Source: Cellulomonas chitinilytica
Lineage (GTDB): Bacteria > Actinomycetota > Actinomycetes > Actinomycetales > Cellulomonadaceae
Assembly: GCF_016862675.1 (NCBI RefSeq)
Contig: NZ_BONK01000006.1
Coordinates: 62,001-126,000, forward strand
Direction: 5' to 3'
Length of the DNA: 64,000 bases
The translations under genes were made by a program, and so were the position numbers. Under the pieces are notes generated by a model. It was not told where the DNA came from. It searched no databases and saw only the letters and a program-made list of their open reading frames with translations. Below, piece by piece: positions 1 through 7,411 of this stretch. Within the stretch, counting starts at the first letter, position 1. Each line of letters starts with the position of its first letter.

Positions 1-130
1 CCACCTTCGGTCCGCCGCCGCGGCTGGACCAGGCGTAGACGCAGTGCTTGGTCACCCCGAGGTAGTCGGCCAGCTCGTCCGGCGTCCAGAGACGCCTGCG
101 GGTCGTCGGTCCCGCGCTTGTGGTGCTCAT
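1..130 (-). CDS. xis: excisionase-like helix-turn-helix protein, 3' part outside window
   Basis: The reading frame starts at an ATG at 130 and runs off the left edge, so only about 43 residues are seen. They contain the typical N-terminus of MerR/excisionase-type DNA-binding proteins: WTPDELADYLGVTKHCVYAW, then a basic Gly-rich turn. In pSAM2-type elements this protein binds the attachment site and directs the integrase towards excision. It begins one base after the stop codon of the replication gene, so it is the last visible gene of the element's operon. An integrase gene is expected just to the left. The C-terminus cannot be judged. Confidence 0.8.
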   Translation of the reverse strand, partial: MSTTSAGPTTRRRLWTPDELADYLGVTKHCVYAWSSRGGGPKV

Positions 131-131
131 C

Positions 132-1703
132 TCAGATCCCCCTGCTCGTTCGTACTGTCGTTGGCTTGTCCTGTCGGTTGTCGCTGGTGCGCGCATGGCG
201 TTGCTCGGCTCGCCACTTCGCATACTCGCGGGCCCGCGACGCGGCGGCGTCGGCGAGTGCCTTGTCGCCGGCGCGCGGCCAGCCGGAACCGTCGTAGGCC
301 CAGGTGCCGATGACCAGCGTCGTCTCTTCGTCGTCTGCCATGAGCTGGGCCTCGAGCGCACGGGTGTCGAGGGGCGTCGCGCGGCGCCTGGCCTCGACGG
401 TCAGGCTCTGGAAGCGCCGACGAGCGCGGCGTAGAGCACCGAGGGTGACCGAGTACCGGCGTGACTTGGTCGAGAAGTGGCCGCGGAAGCCGAGCATCGA
501 GGCCCATCGCCCGAGCAGCGCGTACGGGCTCTGAGCGCACTTGCCGCACAGTCGCGGGTGCCGGTCGCCCGCTCGCTTGTCGCACGCGAAGGGGCAGCCG
601 GCCATGGCGCGAGCGGCGAGGGCTCGGCACGACTCCATGAGGTTCGCCAGGTGGGGAAGAGGGTGCCTCGGGTCGACTCCGGCCGACTTCGTCGAGTACT
701 TCGCCAGGTAGGCCGCAACCTGCTCGGTGGTGATGTGGTCGCCGCCGGCGAAGCCATCGCGAACGATCCTGACGTCCGTCTGGGCCCCGAAGCGCAGGAT
801 CCGCTCGACGTCTCGGTCGTCGAGGGGCGCTGCGGCGCAGCGCACTGTGCTCACGGCGTGACGCACGGCTTCGTGGAGCCTGGCGGCGGCGACGGGTGCA
901 GGAGAGCCCGGACCGTCCGGTCCGTCGATCCGCACGAGAGCGTGGAAGTGGACAAGGCCGCGCGTCTGGAACTCGGCGACCTTGGCGTACTCGAGTCTTG
1001 CGTGGTGCTTGAGATCGTGGTCCCGCACCCCGAGCTCGGCAGCCAGCTGGCGACGCAGCGCGATGGTGAAGCGGCGCCACAGTTCTGGCGCGTGCCACTG
1101 CCAGATGATGGCCGAGTCGGTGTCGTAGCACTCGCGGCACAGCGGAGCGCCGACCCGGGGGTCGTCGGCGTCGTGGTGTGCCCAGCAGGTCAGCCGGCGG
1201 CCGTGCGGGCACCACGCCAACCGGGTGCGCGGGTGGCAGGGCTGCTTTCCGTCGCGGACTCCGTGGACGAGTCCGAACGACGGCGCCGTCAGCGTCACGA
1301 ACAGCAGCGGGCTTGCGTTGACCGTGGCTGGGACGCCCTTGCCACCGTTGAGGCCGGTAGAGATCAGCTCGAACGTGTCGCGCGCGTAGATGCGCGAGCA
1401 CGACGCGCACACCGACTCGCGACGGTTGCCGCACGGCTTGTAGAGCAGACCCAGCGGCTCGTCGGCCGAGCGGAACGTCTCCACGATCTCGCCCGTCCGC
1501 AGATCGACGGTCTCCGATCGTCCGACCAAACGGACCGGGTGTGCGCAGTTGCCGGCCCTGGAGATCGTGTCCGCGAGAGCTGGCATGGTGCCGTCGCTGA
1601 GGCGTCCCATGATGGACTCCACCTCAGCCAGCGCCAGGTGGTCCAGGTCGAGTGGTGCGTCAGGCCCGTGACCTCGAAAGCCGGTGCGAGTTGCCCTCGT
1701 CAT
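132..1703 (-). CDS. repSA: rolling-circle replication initiator of an AICE (RepSA-like)
   Basis: A 523-residue protein of the replication initiator family of Streptomyces integrative elements. It nicks the element's origin to start rolling-circle replication of the excised circle. The HUH metal motif is visible as HFHA at residues 252-255, and candidate nicking tyrosines lie in AAYLAKYSTK (about 331-339). Cysteine pairs near residues 91-102 (CGNRRESVCASC) and 189-192 look like zinc ligands. I chose the ATG at 1703, which overlaps the TGA of the upstream traSA-like gene; a GTG directly before it (1706) gives a protein one residue longer. The overlap implies translational coupling inside the conjugation operon. 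Confidence 0.9.
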   Translation of the reverse strand: MTRATRTGFRGHGPDAPLDLDHLALAEVESIMGRLSDGTMPALADTISRAGNCAHPVRLVGRSETVDLRTGEIVETFRSADEPLGLLYKPCGNRRESVCASCSRIYARDTFELISTGLNGGKGVPATVNASPLLFVTLTAPSFGLVHGVRDGKQPCHPRTRLAWCPHGRRLTCWAHHDADDPRVGAPLCRECYDTDSAIIWQWHAPELWRRFTIALRRQLAAELGVRDHDLKHHARLEYAKVAEFQTRGLVHFHALVRIDGPDGPGSPAPVAAARLHEAVRHAVSTVRCAAAPLDDRDVERILRFGAQTDVRIVRDGFAGGDHITTEQVAAYLAKYSTKSAGVDPRHPLPHLANLMESCRALAARAMAGCPFACDKRAGDRHPRLCGKCAQSPYALLGRWASMLGFRGHFSTKSRRYSVTLGALRRARRRFQSLTVEARRRATPLDTRALEAQLMADDEETTLVIGTWAYDGSGWPRAGDKALADAAASRAREYAKWRAEQRHARTSDNRQDKPTTVRTSRGI

Positions 1704-3208
1704 CACGCCACCTCGGAGTCCTTGGGCGTGCGAGGGGTGCGAGGAGTCCGCCGGCGCGGAGCCGATGCCTGCTCGTCGACGTCCGGAGTGACCACGGAGA
1801 CCAGCTCGTCCAGTGCATCGTCCTCGACGGCCTCGACGGCCTCGACGGCCTCGACGGCCTCGACGGCCTCGATCGGCACGGGCGGTGCCGGGTAGCACTG
1901 CGCAACCATGCGGATGACGTCGTCTGGCCAGAAGTCGGCACGGACCCGCTCGACGGCGCCGTCATCCCTCACGACGTAGCCGGCGCCCGGCATCGTCCGG
2001 TCGATCCAATGAGCCGGGGCCAGGTCGCCGTAGCCGTCACCCAGCACCATCCGTGTCTCGGAGGACGACGCGAGCCGCAGCGCGATCGTCTGAGTGGACA
2101 GCTCGCGCATGCCCACGGTCTCCTTGCGCGGGTCCTGCACGAACGCCACGACCATCACGCCGAGTGCGCGCCCCTGGGTGAGGATCCTCTTGAGCAGGGA
2201 GCTCGCCTCGTTCACGACGTCCCGCGACGCGTACGCGGTCAGGACAGCGAGCTCGTCAATCAGGAGCAGGTGCACTGGATCGCCCTGGGACGGCGTGAAC
2301 TGGCGCGACAACCCGCGCATGACCGTCTGCCGCTCGGCGATCACCTGATGCAGGGAGTGCAGCAGTCGCAGCGCGGTCTGCTCGTCCATAGCGACCGACG
2401 AGAACATGCCGGCGCCCACCGCGACCTCGACACCGCCCTTGAGGTCGATGCCCCAGAGCCGCACCAGGCCCGCGTGAGCGGCCGGAGCAAGGTTGCCGGC
2501 GATGCCCCACAGGATCGACCCCTTGCCGGCTCCCGACCGTCCGACCACGAGTGTGTGGAGGCCGTTCAGCTCGAGCCGCCACGGTGACCCGTCGGAGCGC
2601 CGGCCGAGGGTCACCGCCTCCGTCTCGAGCTCGGAGGGAACCGGCGCGGTCGTTGGCTGGTGGAGCAGCTCGCGCATCGCCAGGACCATCTCTACGACGC
2701 CCGGCCCCACCCGACGTGAGTCCGCAGACTCCGCCCCAAACGCCGTCGCGATGGCCTCAACGGCGCCGTCCAGGTCGTCAACGGTCTGACCGACGGCGGC
2801 ACGAACGCGCAGCGTGAGCATGTTCCCGCTCGTCCGCACCTTCAGCAGTCTTGAGATCGTTGGCGGCTCGTCGGTGGTCCGGCGCGACGCCAGCCCGCAC
2901 CGCTCAGCGACCCGGTCCCATCCCTTCCGCACTCTGCGCCGCCACGCGCGCCGGCGGAGCGGGCCACCGAGCGCCGTCTCGTACGTCAGCGGGCTCACGG
3001 CCTCCCAGACCGCGCGGACCAGGCTCCAGGCCGGGACGAGCCAGAAGACGACGACCCCCGCCGCCTCGTGATCGGCGATCACCAGTACGTTGCCGATCAC
3101 GAGGCAGACGAGGACCGTGCGCCATGACTGGACGGTCCAGGACACGAAGCGCCGGCACGCGCGGCCCAACCGCCTCAGCACGAACCAGACGACCCGGAGA
3201 CCAGCCAT
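1703..3208 (-). CDS. traSA: FtsK/SpoIIIE-type conjugative DNA translocase (TraSA-like)
   Basis: A 501-residue membrane ATPase. Two hydrophobic segments lie at about residues 32-46 and 50-70, followed by a motor domain with Walker A GRSGAGKG (223-230) and Walker B HLLLIDEL (313-320). This is the FtsK-HerA type that moves double-stranded element DNA between mycelia or cells in AICE transfer, a single-protein alternative to type IV secretion. The start ATG at 3208 overlaps the stop of the preceding gene; earlier in-frame starts lie deep inside that gene. Near the C-terminus an EAV tripeptide is repeated because the DNA carries a 9-bp tandem repeat. Confidence 0.9.
   Translation of the reverse strand: MAGLRVVWFVLRRLGRACRRFVSWTVQSWRTVLVCLVIGNVLVIADHEAAGVVVFWLVPAWSLVRAVWEAVSPLTYETALGGPLRRRAWRRRVRKGWDRVAERCGLASRRTTDEPPTISRLLKVRTSGNMLTLRVRAAVGQTVDDLDGAVEAIATAFGAESADSRRVGPGVVEMVLAMRELLHQPTTAPVPSELETEAVTLGRRSDGSPWRLELNGLHTLVVGRSGAGKGSILWGIAGNLAPAAHAGLVRLWGIDLKGGVEVAVGAGMFSSVAMDEQTALRLLHSLHQVIAERQTVMRGLSRQFTPSQGDPVHLLLIDELAVLTAYASRDVVNEASSLLKRILTQGRALGVMVVAFVQDPRKETVGMRELSTQTIALRLASSSETRMVLGDGYGDLAPAHWIDRTMPGAGYVVRDDGAVERVRADFWPDDVIRMVAQCYPAPPVPIEAVEAVEAVEAVEAVEDDALDELVSVVTPDVDEQASAPRRRTPRTPRTPKDSEVA
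1822..1866. repeat. perfect 9-bp tandem repeat inside traSA
   Basis: Five perfect head-to-tail copies of CCTCGACGG (1822-1830 through 1858-1866), followed by a degenerate sixth copy. Read in the gene they encode repeated Glu-Ala-Val between the motor core and the basic C-terminal tail. Copy number changes would keep the frame, so the linker length could vary between strains. Confidence 0.95.
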
Positions 3209-3594
3209 CACGCAGCCCGGCCAGTGGTCGTGTTCGCGACCGCCGGAAGCTCGCGGCAGGGGAACGTGCGCAGCGGCGGCACCAGGTCGCCCCGGCAGAA
3301 CACCTTGAACTCCGCCTCGGGCCACTCACCGCCGCTCCAGACCGCGAACCCGTGGCACGTCCTGGTCGGCTCGTAGGTCGTGACGCGGTCGAGGGCGAGC
3401 CGCCATGCCAGGTACTCGGCGGCCGCCTGGCAGGTGACGTGCACCGACACGATGCCGTGGCCGACGTCGGTCGATCGCACGTGACCGTCGACCATCGCCA
3501 CCACGTCGGAGGCCATGGTCAGCAGCTCGAGCATCGTCGGCCCCACTTCGACTGGCGCGCTCTCGGTCCGTCCAACGGCGATGAGCTCGGACAT
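3208..3594 (-). CDS. small AICE operon protein of unknown function
   Basis: 128 residues, starting at an ATG (3594) that overlaps the stop of pra and ending in overlap with traSA. I do not recognise a domain. The sequence has no membrane segment and contains several His, Cys and aromatic residues. It has a conserved-looking middle (VSVHVTCQAAAEYLAWRL) and a C-terminus with FKVFCRGDLVPPLRTFPC. Its fixed place between the activator pra and the translocase suggests a role in transfer or replication of the element, comparable to the small spread or accessory genes of pSAM2 relatives, but this rests on position only. Confidence 0.75.
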   Translation of the reverse strand: MSELIAVGRTESAPVEVGPTMLELLTMASDVVAMVDGHVRSTDVGHGIVSVHVTCQAAAEYLAWRLALDRVTTYEPTRTCHGFAVWSGGEWPEAEFKVFCRGDLVPPLRTFPCRELPAVANTTTGRAA

Positions 3595-4019
3595 CACGCC
3601 GCCGCCTTCGGCTCCCCGACCTTGACCTGCTGGCCGGGCGTGACGAAGCCCTGCGCACGGAACGACCACGCGATCCGGGGCCGCTTGCCCGAGTCGTCGA
3701 CGTACGGCAGCGCAGTCAGCCCGACGAACTCCACGGGCGTCCACGGGAGCGGCGAGGTGTTCTTCGGCGGCACCGGCTGGACCTCCGCGGCGAACTTCAC
3801 CGTCACACCGATCTCGCGTCGGCCGGCCTCGTCGTCACCGTCGATGACCGTGCACTGCCACAGCCGCAGGCCGCTCTCCTTGTCGTGCTGCTGGGGCCGC
3901 GACCCGTCCGGACGCTGCTCGGCCTGGAAGTCCGTCACGGGCTCGACCAGCCCGCGCAGGTAGGCCCCGTTGGGGAACACCGTCTTGTGGGCGATCTCGA
4001 AACGCTTGGCGATGGCCAT
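3594..4019 (-). CDS. pra: activator of AICE replication, integration and excision (Pra-like)
   Basis: A 141-residue protein beginning MAIAKRFEIAHKTVFPNGAY, with the pattern of the Pra family of Streptomyces elements: an early F-P-x-G-A-Y, then W-Q-x-x-x-x-D-x-D, then V-K-F-A-A-x-V-Q-P and P-F/W-T-P-V-E-F. In pSAM2, Pra switches on the replication, excision and integration genes and is itself repressed by KorSA. Here it is the first gene of the minus-strand operon pra, unknown, traSA, repSA, xis, and the two palindromes directly upstream fit repressor control. The start is the first ATG after this control region. Confidence 0.85.
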   Translation of the reverse strand: MAIAKRFEIAHKTVFPNGAYLRGLVEPVTDFQAEQRPDGSRPQQHDKESGLRLWQCTVIDGDDEAGRREIGVTVKFAAEVQPVPPKNTSPLPWTPVEFVGLTALPYVDDSGKRPRIAWSFRAQGFVTPGQQVKVGEPKAAA

Positions 4020-4033
4020 GATCCCGACTCCTT

Positions 4034-4091
4034 CACTCGACTAGAGCAGTTCTCTGCTCGCGTCCAGCGAACCACTCATCTAGAGGAGTGG
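4034..4091. promoter_or_regulatory. two related palindromes upstream of pra, probable KorSA operators
   Basis: Copy A (4034-4050) reads CACTCGACTAGAGCAGT; copy B (4072-4091) reads CCACTCATCTAGAGGAGTGG, palindromic except for one central-flank pair (4078/4085). The shared core is CACTC-N-(A/T)CTAGAG-N-AGT. Copies start 39 bp apart and fill the gap between the pra start and the korSA stop. Tandem palindromes in front of a KorSA-controlled gene, next to a GntR gene, make this the obvious operator region. No binding data are implied. Confidence 0.6.
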
Positions 4092-4104
4092 CAAGGGTTC
4101 GGGA

Positions 4105-4923
4105 TCACTCAGCGGGGAACCGGTACTCCAAGACGTAAGCCGGAGCTGCCTTCACGGTGTCGGTCGTTTCGACGGGCACCCCGTCCTTGCGGAACGCGAT
4201 TCGCCGGACGGTGAGCACGGGCGTGCCCTCGGGAAGCCGGAGACGCCGCCGTTCCTCCGGCGTCGGCATCCGTGCAGCGACCTCCTCGGTGAACTCTGCG
4301 AGGTGGTGGCCGTTCTCCTCGAGCCGCGCGTACACGCCGCCGGGGCCGGTGTGGCGCTCCTCGATCGGCGTCCCCTTGGCTAGGTCTGCCGGCACGAATG
4401 TCTGCGCCAGCTCGACCGGCTCGCCGTCGAGCAGGTACCGCCGGCGCCGGGCCAGCACCTTGGCGCGCGAGCCGAGAGCCAGCGCCTCGCGGACATGGGG
4501 GAGTGCGGTCTCGTACCCCACCTCGAGCTCGTCGACGCTCGGAGCGCCCACACCCTGAGCCTCCGCGATGAACGCCGCTTGGCCGGCCTCGCGCTGGCGG
4601 CGTGCGAAGCGGTCCGACGCAACGCGCCGGACGACAGGCCGCGCGCGGACGAACACCCCGCGGCCATGCTCGGCGACCAGCAGCCCTTCGGCCTTCAGGA
4701 GCGCGAGCGCCTGGCGCACGGTCATGCGCGCAACCTGGTACGACGCCATCAATTGCGTCTCGGAGGGCACCTTGTCGCCCGGCCCGAGCTGTCCCGCGAT
4801 GATCTGCGCGCGCAGCGAATCCGCGATCTGCCTGAACAGCGGGCGGTCGGAGTCCTTGTCGAGAGCCGCGCCGGAGGAACCGACGATGTGCAGGCGCGCT
4901 GCACGGTTCTCTTGGCTGTTCAC
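4105..4923 (-). CDS. korSA: GntR/UTRA-family transcriptional repressor (KorSA-like)
   Basis: 272 residues. An N-terminal GntR winged helix (about residues 25-95, with PLFRQIADSLRAQI, VPSETQLMASYQVARMTVRQ and the wing GLLVAEHGRGVFV) is followed by a UTRA ligand-binding domain of the HutC group (about 115-268). In pSAM2 the KorSA protein keeps the element silent by repressing pra. The start is a GTG at 4923 with AGGAG five bases upstream. The gene sits between pra and a divergent Nudix gene, the standard pSAM2 order, and the palindromes on both sides suggest it controls both promoters. Confidence 0.9.
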   Translation of the reverse strand: MNSQENRAARLHIVGSSGAALDKDSDRPLFRQIADSLRAQIIAGQLGPGDKVPSETQLMASYQVARMTVRQALALLKAEGLLVAEHGRGVFVRARPVVRRVASDRFARRQREAGQAAFIAEAQGVGAPSVDELEVGYETALPHVREALALGSRAKVLARRRRYLLDGEPVELAQTFVPADLAKGTPIEERHTGPGGVYARLEENGHHLAEFTEEVAARMPTPEERRRLRLPEGTPVLTVRRIAFRKDGVPVETTDTVKAAPAYVLEYRFPAE

Positions 4924-4941
4924 TCATACTCCTGTAGACGT

Positions 4942-4956
4942 GTGTAGTTCCTACAC
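4942..4956. promoter_or_regulatory. perfect inverted repeat between korSA and pif
   Basis: GTGTAG-TTC-CTACAC, a perfect 6-bp inverted repeat with a 3-bp centre, in the divergent gap. It overlaps a TACACT hexamer (4952-4957) that could be the -10 box of the Nudix gene. Shape and position suit autoregulation by the GntR protein. Confidence 0.5.
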
Positions 4957-4982
4957 TGGCACAGACGGGAGGTGGGCCACAG

Positions 4983-5444
4983 ATGCCGACGCCCCAGCAC
5001 TCAGTCAGTGCAGCGGGGATCGTGCTCGACGCCAGCGGCACACGCATCCTGCTGATCCACCGCCGCGACAACGGGCGGTGGGAACCGCCCGGGGGCGTAC
5101 TCGAGCTGGGCGAGACGATCGAAGATGCAGTCATCCGCGAGGTCGAAGAAGAGACCGGCGCGCAGGTCGAGGTCGAACGACTGACCGGCGTCTACAAGAA
5201 CATGCGCCAGGGGATCGTCGCCCTCGTGTTCCGCTGTCGGCTCCTCTCTGATCCGGTGTCGCAGACCGACGAGGCACGAAACGTCGCGTGGATGGAAATC
5301 GACGACGTCCCCAGTCTGATGAAGCCCGCCTACGCCGCCCGAGTACTCGACGCACTCGGCGACGACGTCCATGTTCGCGCGCACGACGGCGTCGATCTTC
5401 TACCTGACTCGGCGATCAGCCCGATCCATCGAGCCCACGGGTGA
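4983..5444 (+). CDS. pif: Nudix hydrolase, conjugal immunity factor (Pif-like)
   Basis: 153 residues with a complete Nudix box: G38-x5-E44-x7-REVEEETG (residues 52-59), preceded by the usual WEPPGG strand. In pSAM2 the Nudix protein Pif prevents redundant transfer into cells already carrying the element. This copy has the same place, divergent from korSA, so immunity is the most likely role. The substrate cannot be read from the sequence. The ATG at 4983 has GGGAGG upstream and follows the predicted operator. Confidence 0.85.
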   Translation: MPTPQHSVSAAGIVLDASGTRILLIHRRDNGRWEPPGGVLELGETIEDAVIREVEEETGAQVEVERLTGVYKNMRQGIVALVFRCRLLSDPVSQTDEARNVAWMEIDDVPSLMKPAYAARVLDALGDDVHVRAHDGVDLLPDSAISPIHRAHG

Positions 5445-5471
5445 CGCTCTACACCGGCCCGAACACCTCCC

Positions 5472-5500
5472 TTGAGCCTCACTTCCGGGCAAAATATCGC
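5472..5500 (+). promoter_or_regulatory. candidate promoter of the EVE-DUF3883 gene
   Basis: TTGAGC (5472-5477), 17-bp spacer, TATCGC (5495-5500). The GTG start codon lies only 3 bases downstream of the -10 box, so the transcript would be nearly leaderless; no ribosome binding site is present. Confidence 0.4.
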
Positions 5501-5502
5501 CC

Positions 5503-6507
5503 GTGGCGATCAATGAGTGGTGGGCGTCCGACGCGAGTCAGCGTTTCTGGATGGAGATCACGGACCGCGAAGACCTCGGCGCTGATCTTTTCGCTCCGGT
5601 CACCGACGGCAGTGGTCGACCGTATTGGGGCTACGAGCTTGTCACCTACGTCCAGCCCGGCGACATCGTCCTCCACTGGCACAAGACGCTCGCGGGTGAG
5701 CCTGGCATTGTCGGGTGGTCTCATGCGACCGGCGCATACGAGGAGACCGATATCTCGTGGCAGGCGCACGGATCGGTCGGTCGAACCCGGGGAACACTTG
5801 TGCCGCGTCCTGCGTGGCGGATGCCGCTACTGAGCTACACGCCCCTCGCTAGTCCAGTCCTCATCACCCAGGTTCGGGCACTGGAGCCCCAGCTACGCGC
5901 GGCTCAGCGAGATCTGAAGGCGCGGTACCCCGACGGAAGGCTGTACTCGCCGTTCCAGTTCAGCGACAAGCGCGAGTTGCGGGCGCAGCAGACGTACTTC
6001 GTAAAAATGCCGCGCGAAATGGCTGTCTTGTTGTCTCTGGACGAGGTAGGCGCGTCGGCGCGCGTTGCGGCGCCGCCGGCGAAGGCCAGGGCGACGAAGC
6101 GTGTCGGCAGCGGCTACATTGCGGACTCCGCTGTCCGGGCCGCTATCGAGTGGCGAGCCGTCAACCTTGCGACCGAGGCCTACCGAGCAGCTGGCTACCG
6201 CGTCGAATACACCGGTGCCTCAGAGTCTTTTGACCTGGTTGCGACCAAAGCGGGTGCGGAACGTCACGTCGAGGTCAAGGGCTCATCGGGTGCTGCGCTT
6301 CACGTCGAGCTCACTATCGGGGAGGTCCGAAACTCGCGCGACTGGACCGCGACCGACCTGTACGTGGTCGATGGCATTCGGTGGTGGCGTGAATCTGACG
6401 GTGCTGTCCGCGCCGACGGTGGAGACGTTCGGTGGTGGATGGATTGGACCGCGGAGGAAGGTCGACTGGATGCGATCCGCTACCGATACAGGCTTCCCGA
6501 AATCTAG
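5503..6507 (+). CDS. EVE-like domain fused to DUF3883 nuclease-like domain
   Basis: 334 residues in two parts. Residues 1 to about 165 look like an EVE/PUA-type base-reading domain (WWASDASQRFWMEI at the start, Y-x-x-x-x-x-x-GDIVLHWH, then IVGWSHATG). Residues about 200-330 match DUF3883, a PD-(D/E)xK-fold domain, with ESFDLVATKAG and HVEVKGSS (D244, E257, K259). EVE domains recognise modified bases, so a modification-dependent nuclease is likely. It is the first cargo gene after the AICE core. The start is a GTG at 5503; the translated N-terminus agrees with the EVE pattern from its first residues. Confidence 0.75.
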   Translation: MAINEWWASDASQRFWMEITDREDLGADLFAPVTDGSGRPYWGYELVTYVQPGDIVLHWHKTLAGEPGIVGWSHATGAYEETDISWQAHGSVGRTRGTLVPRPAWRMPLLSYTPLASPVLITQVRALEPQLRAAQRDLKARYPDGRLYSPFQFSDKRELRAQQTYFVKMPREMAVLLSLDEVGASARVAAPPAKARATKRVGSGYIADSAVRAAIEWRAVNLATEAYRAAGYRVEYTGASESFDLVATKAGAERHVEVKGSSGAALHVELTIGEVRNSRDWTATDLYVVDGIRWWRESDGAVRADGGDVRWWMDWTAEEGRLDAIRYRYRLPEI

Positions 6508-6549
6508 CCTCATTGCCCCGGACCCCACCAAAGTGTCTGCGCCCCGCTG

Positions 6550-6555
6550 TACGGT
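6550..6555 (+). promoter_or_regulatory. -10 box for a leaderless transcript
   Basis: TACGGT, followed by seven bases and then the GTG start codon at 6563. This spacing is what leaderless actinobacterial transcripts show. No -35 box or Shine-Dalgarno sequence is apparent. Confidence 0.45.
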
Positions 6556-6562
6556 CTCGGCC

Positions 6563-7144
6563 GTGCGCAAAAACTGGGTCCTCGACTACACCGCCGCCTG
6601 GCATGACACCTGGGAGATCATCGGCGCCTTCGCCACGTTCGTTGCCGTTGCCCTGGCCCTGGTGGGCTTCTGGTTCGAAGCCAGACGGGCACAACGAGCC
6701 GACGCCCGAGCCGAGGCCGCAGAGGCGGGCCGAGCCGCAGATCGGGCCGCCACGGACGCTGACCGCGCCGCTGCGGACGCCGCGCGGATAGCCCGAGAGC
6801 GGCGCGCCCAGGCGCTGCTCGTTCTCGCGTATCCGGAGTGGCATGAAGAGCACCGCGGCCTAGGCGGAAGAGCGGTCGGGCACTGGCGCGTTCGGCACGG
6901 GAACTACTCCGCTTCACCGATATTCGACGTCTTCGCTCAAGCGTTCGTCGGCTCGGCAGTAGACTCAGAGATGACCAGTTCCGTCCTCGTTCCGGGCGGA
7001 GCTGGTGATTTCCTGACGACAGCGACGGACAATGCCGCACCGCCTGTGGCCGTCATCTTCTTCCGGGATCTCGCCGGCGTGCGTTGGAAGCGTTTGCAGA
7101 CCGGTGAGCTGATAGAGGTGGACGAGAACCGTCGTCCGATCTAG
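6563..7144 (+). CDS. single-pass membrane protein with coiled coil, unknown function
   Basis: 193 residues. One transmembrane segment (about residues 17-37, IIGAFATFVAVALALVGFWF) is followed by an Ala/Arg/Asp-rich helical stretch (about 38-83) that should form a coiled coil, then a cytosolic or external beta-rich domain ending at the stop. This architecture is frequent among small genes of actinobacterial mobile elements, but I recognise no family. The GTG start fits a leaderless promoter seven bases upstream. Its stop overlaps the stop of the convergent next gene in a shared CTAG. Confidence 0.6.
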   Translation: MRKNWVLDYTAAWHDTWEIIGAFATFVAVALALVGFWFEARRAQRADARAEAAEAGRAADRAATDADRAAADAARIARERRAQALLVLAYPEWHEEHRGLGGRAVGHWRVRHGNYSASPIFDVFAQAFVGSAVDSEMTSSVLVPGGAGDFLTTATDNAAPPVAVIFFRDLAGVRWKRLQTGELIEVDENRRPI

Positions 7145-7374
7145 CTCGGCTGGACGTCGCTCACCTTGAATTGCAACCGCCCGAGCCCGGGGCGGTCCAG
7201 GCCGTCGCTGACAGCGCGGACCAGCAGGGCCAGGATCGCGACATTGGGCTCCAGCTCGATGTCAACAACGCTCTCGTCGCCGGGACTGACGCCGCGCACC
7301 GGGCCGATGGTCGCCGCCAGGGCGCCGACGTCGTCGACCTCGACCGAGCCTGCGATCGTGAACGTGTAGCGCAT
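7141..7374 (-). CDS. small protein of unknown function
   Basis: 77 residues starting at an ATG (7374): MRYTFTIAGSVEVDDVGAL, followed by a regular alternation of acidic and hydrophobic residues and no membrane segment. It looks like a compact alpha/beta domain. It converges on the preceding membrane-protein gene, sharing the bases CTAG between the two stop codons, and lies downstream of the NERD gene on the same strand (gap 37 bp), so it may be co-transcribed with it. No function can be assigned. Confidence 0.55.
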   Translation of the reverse strand: MRYTFTIAGSVEVDDVGALAATIGPVRGVSPGDESVVDIELEPNVAILALLVRAVSDGLDRPGLGRLQFKVSDVQPS

Positions 7375-7411
7375 CGGCCTGTGCTCTCCCTGTCGACTCG
7401 GTGTGTAAGCC

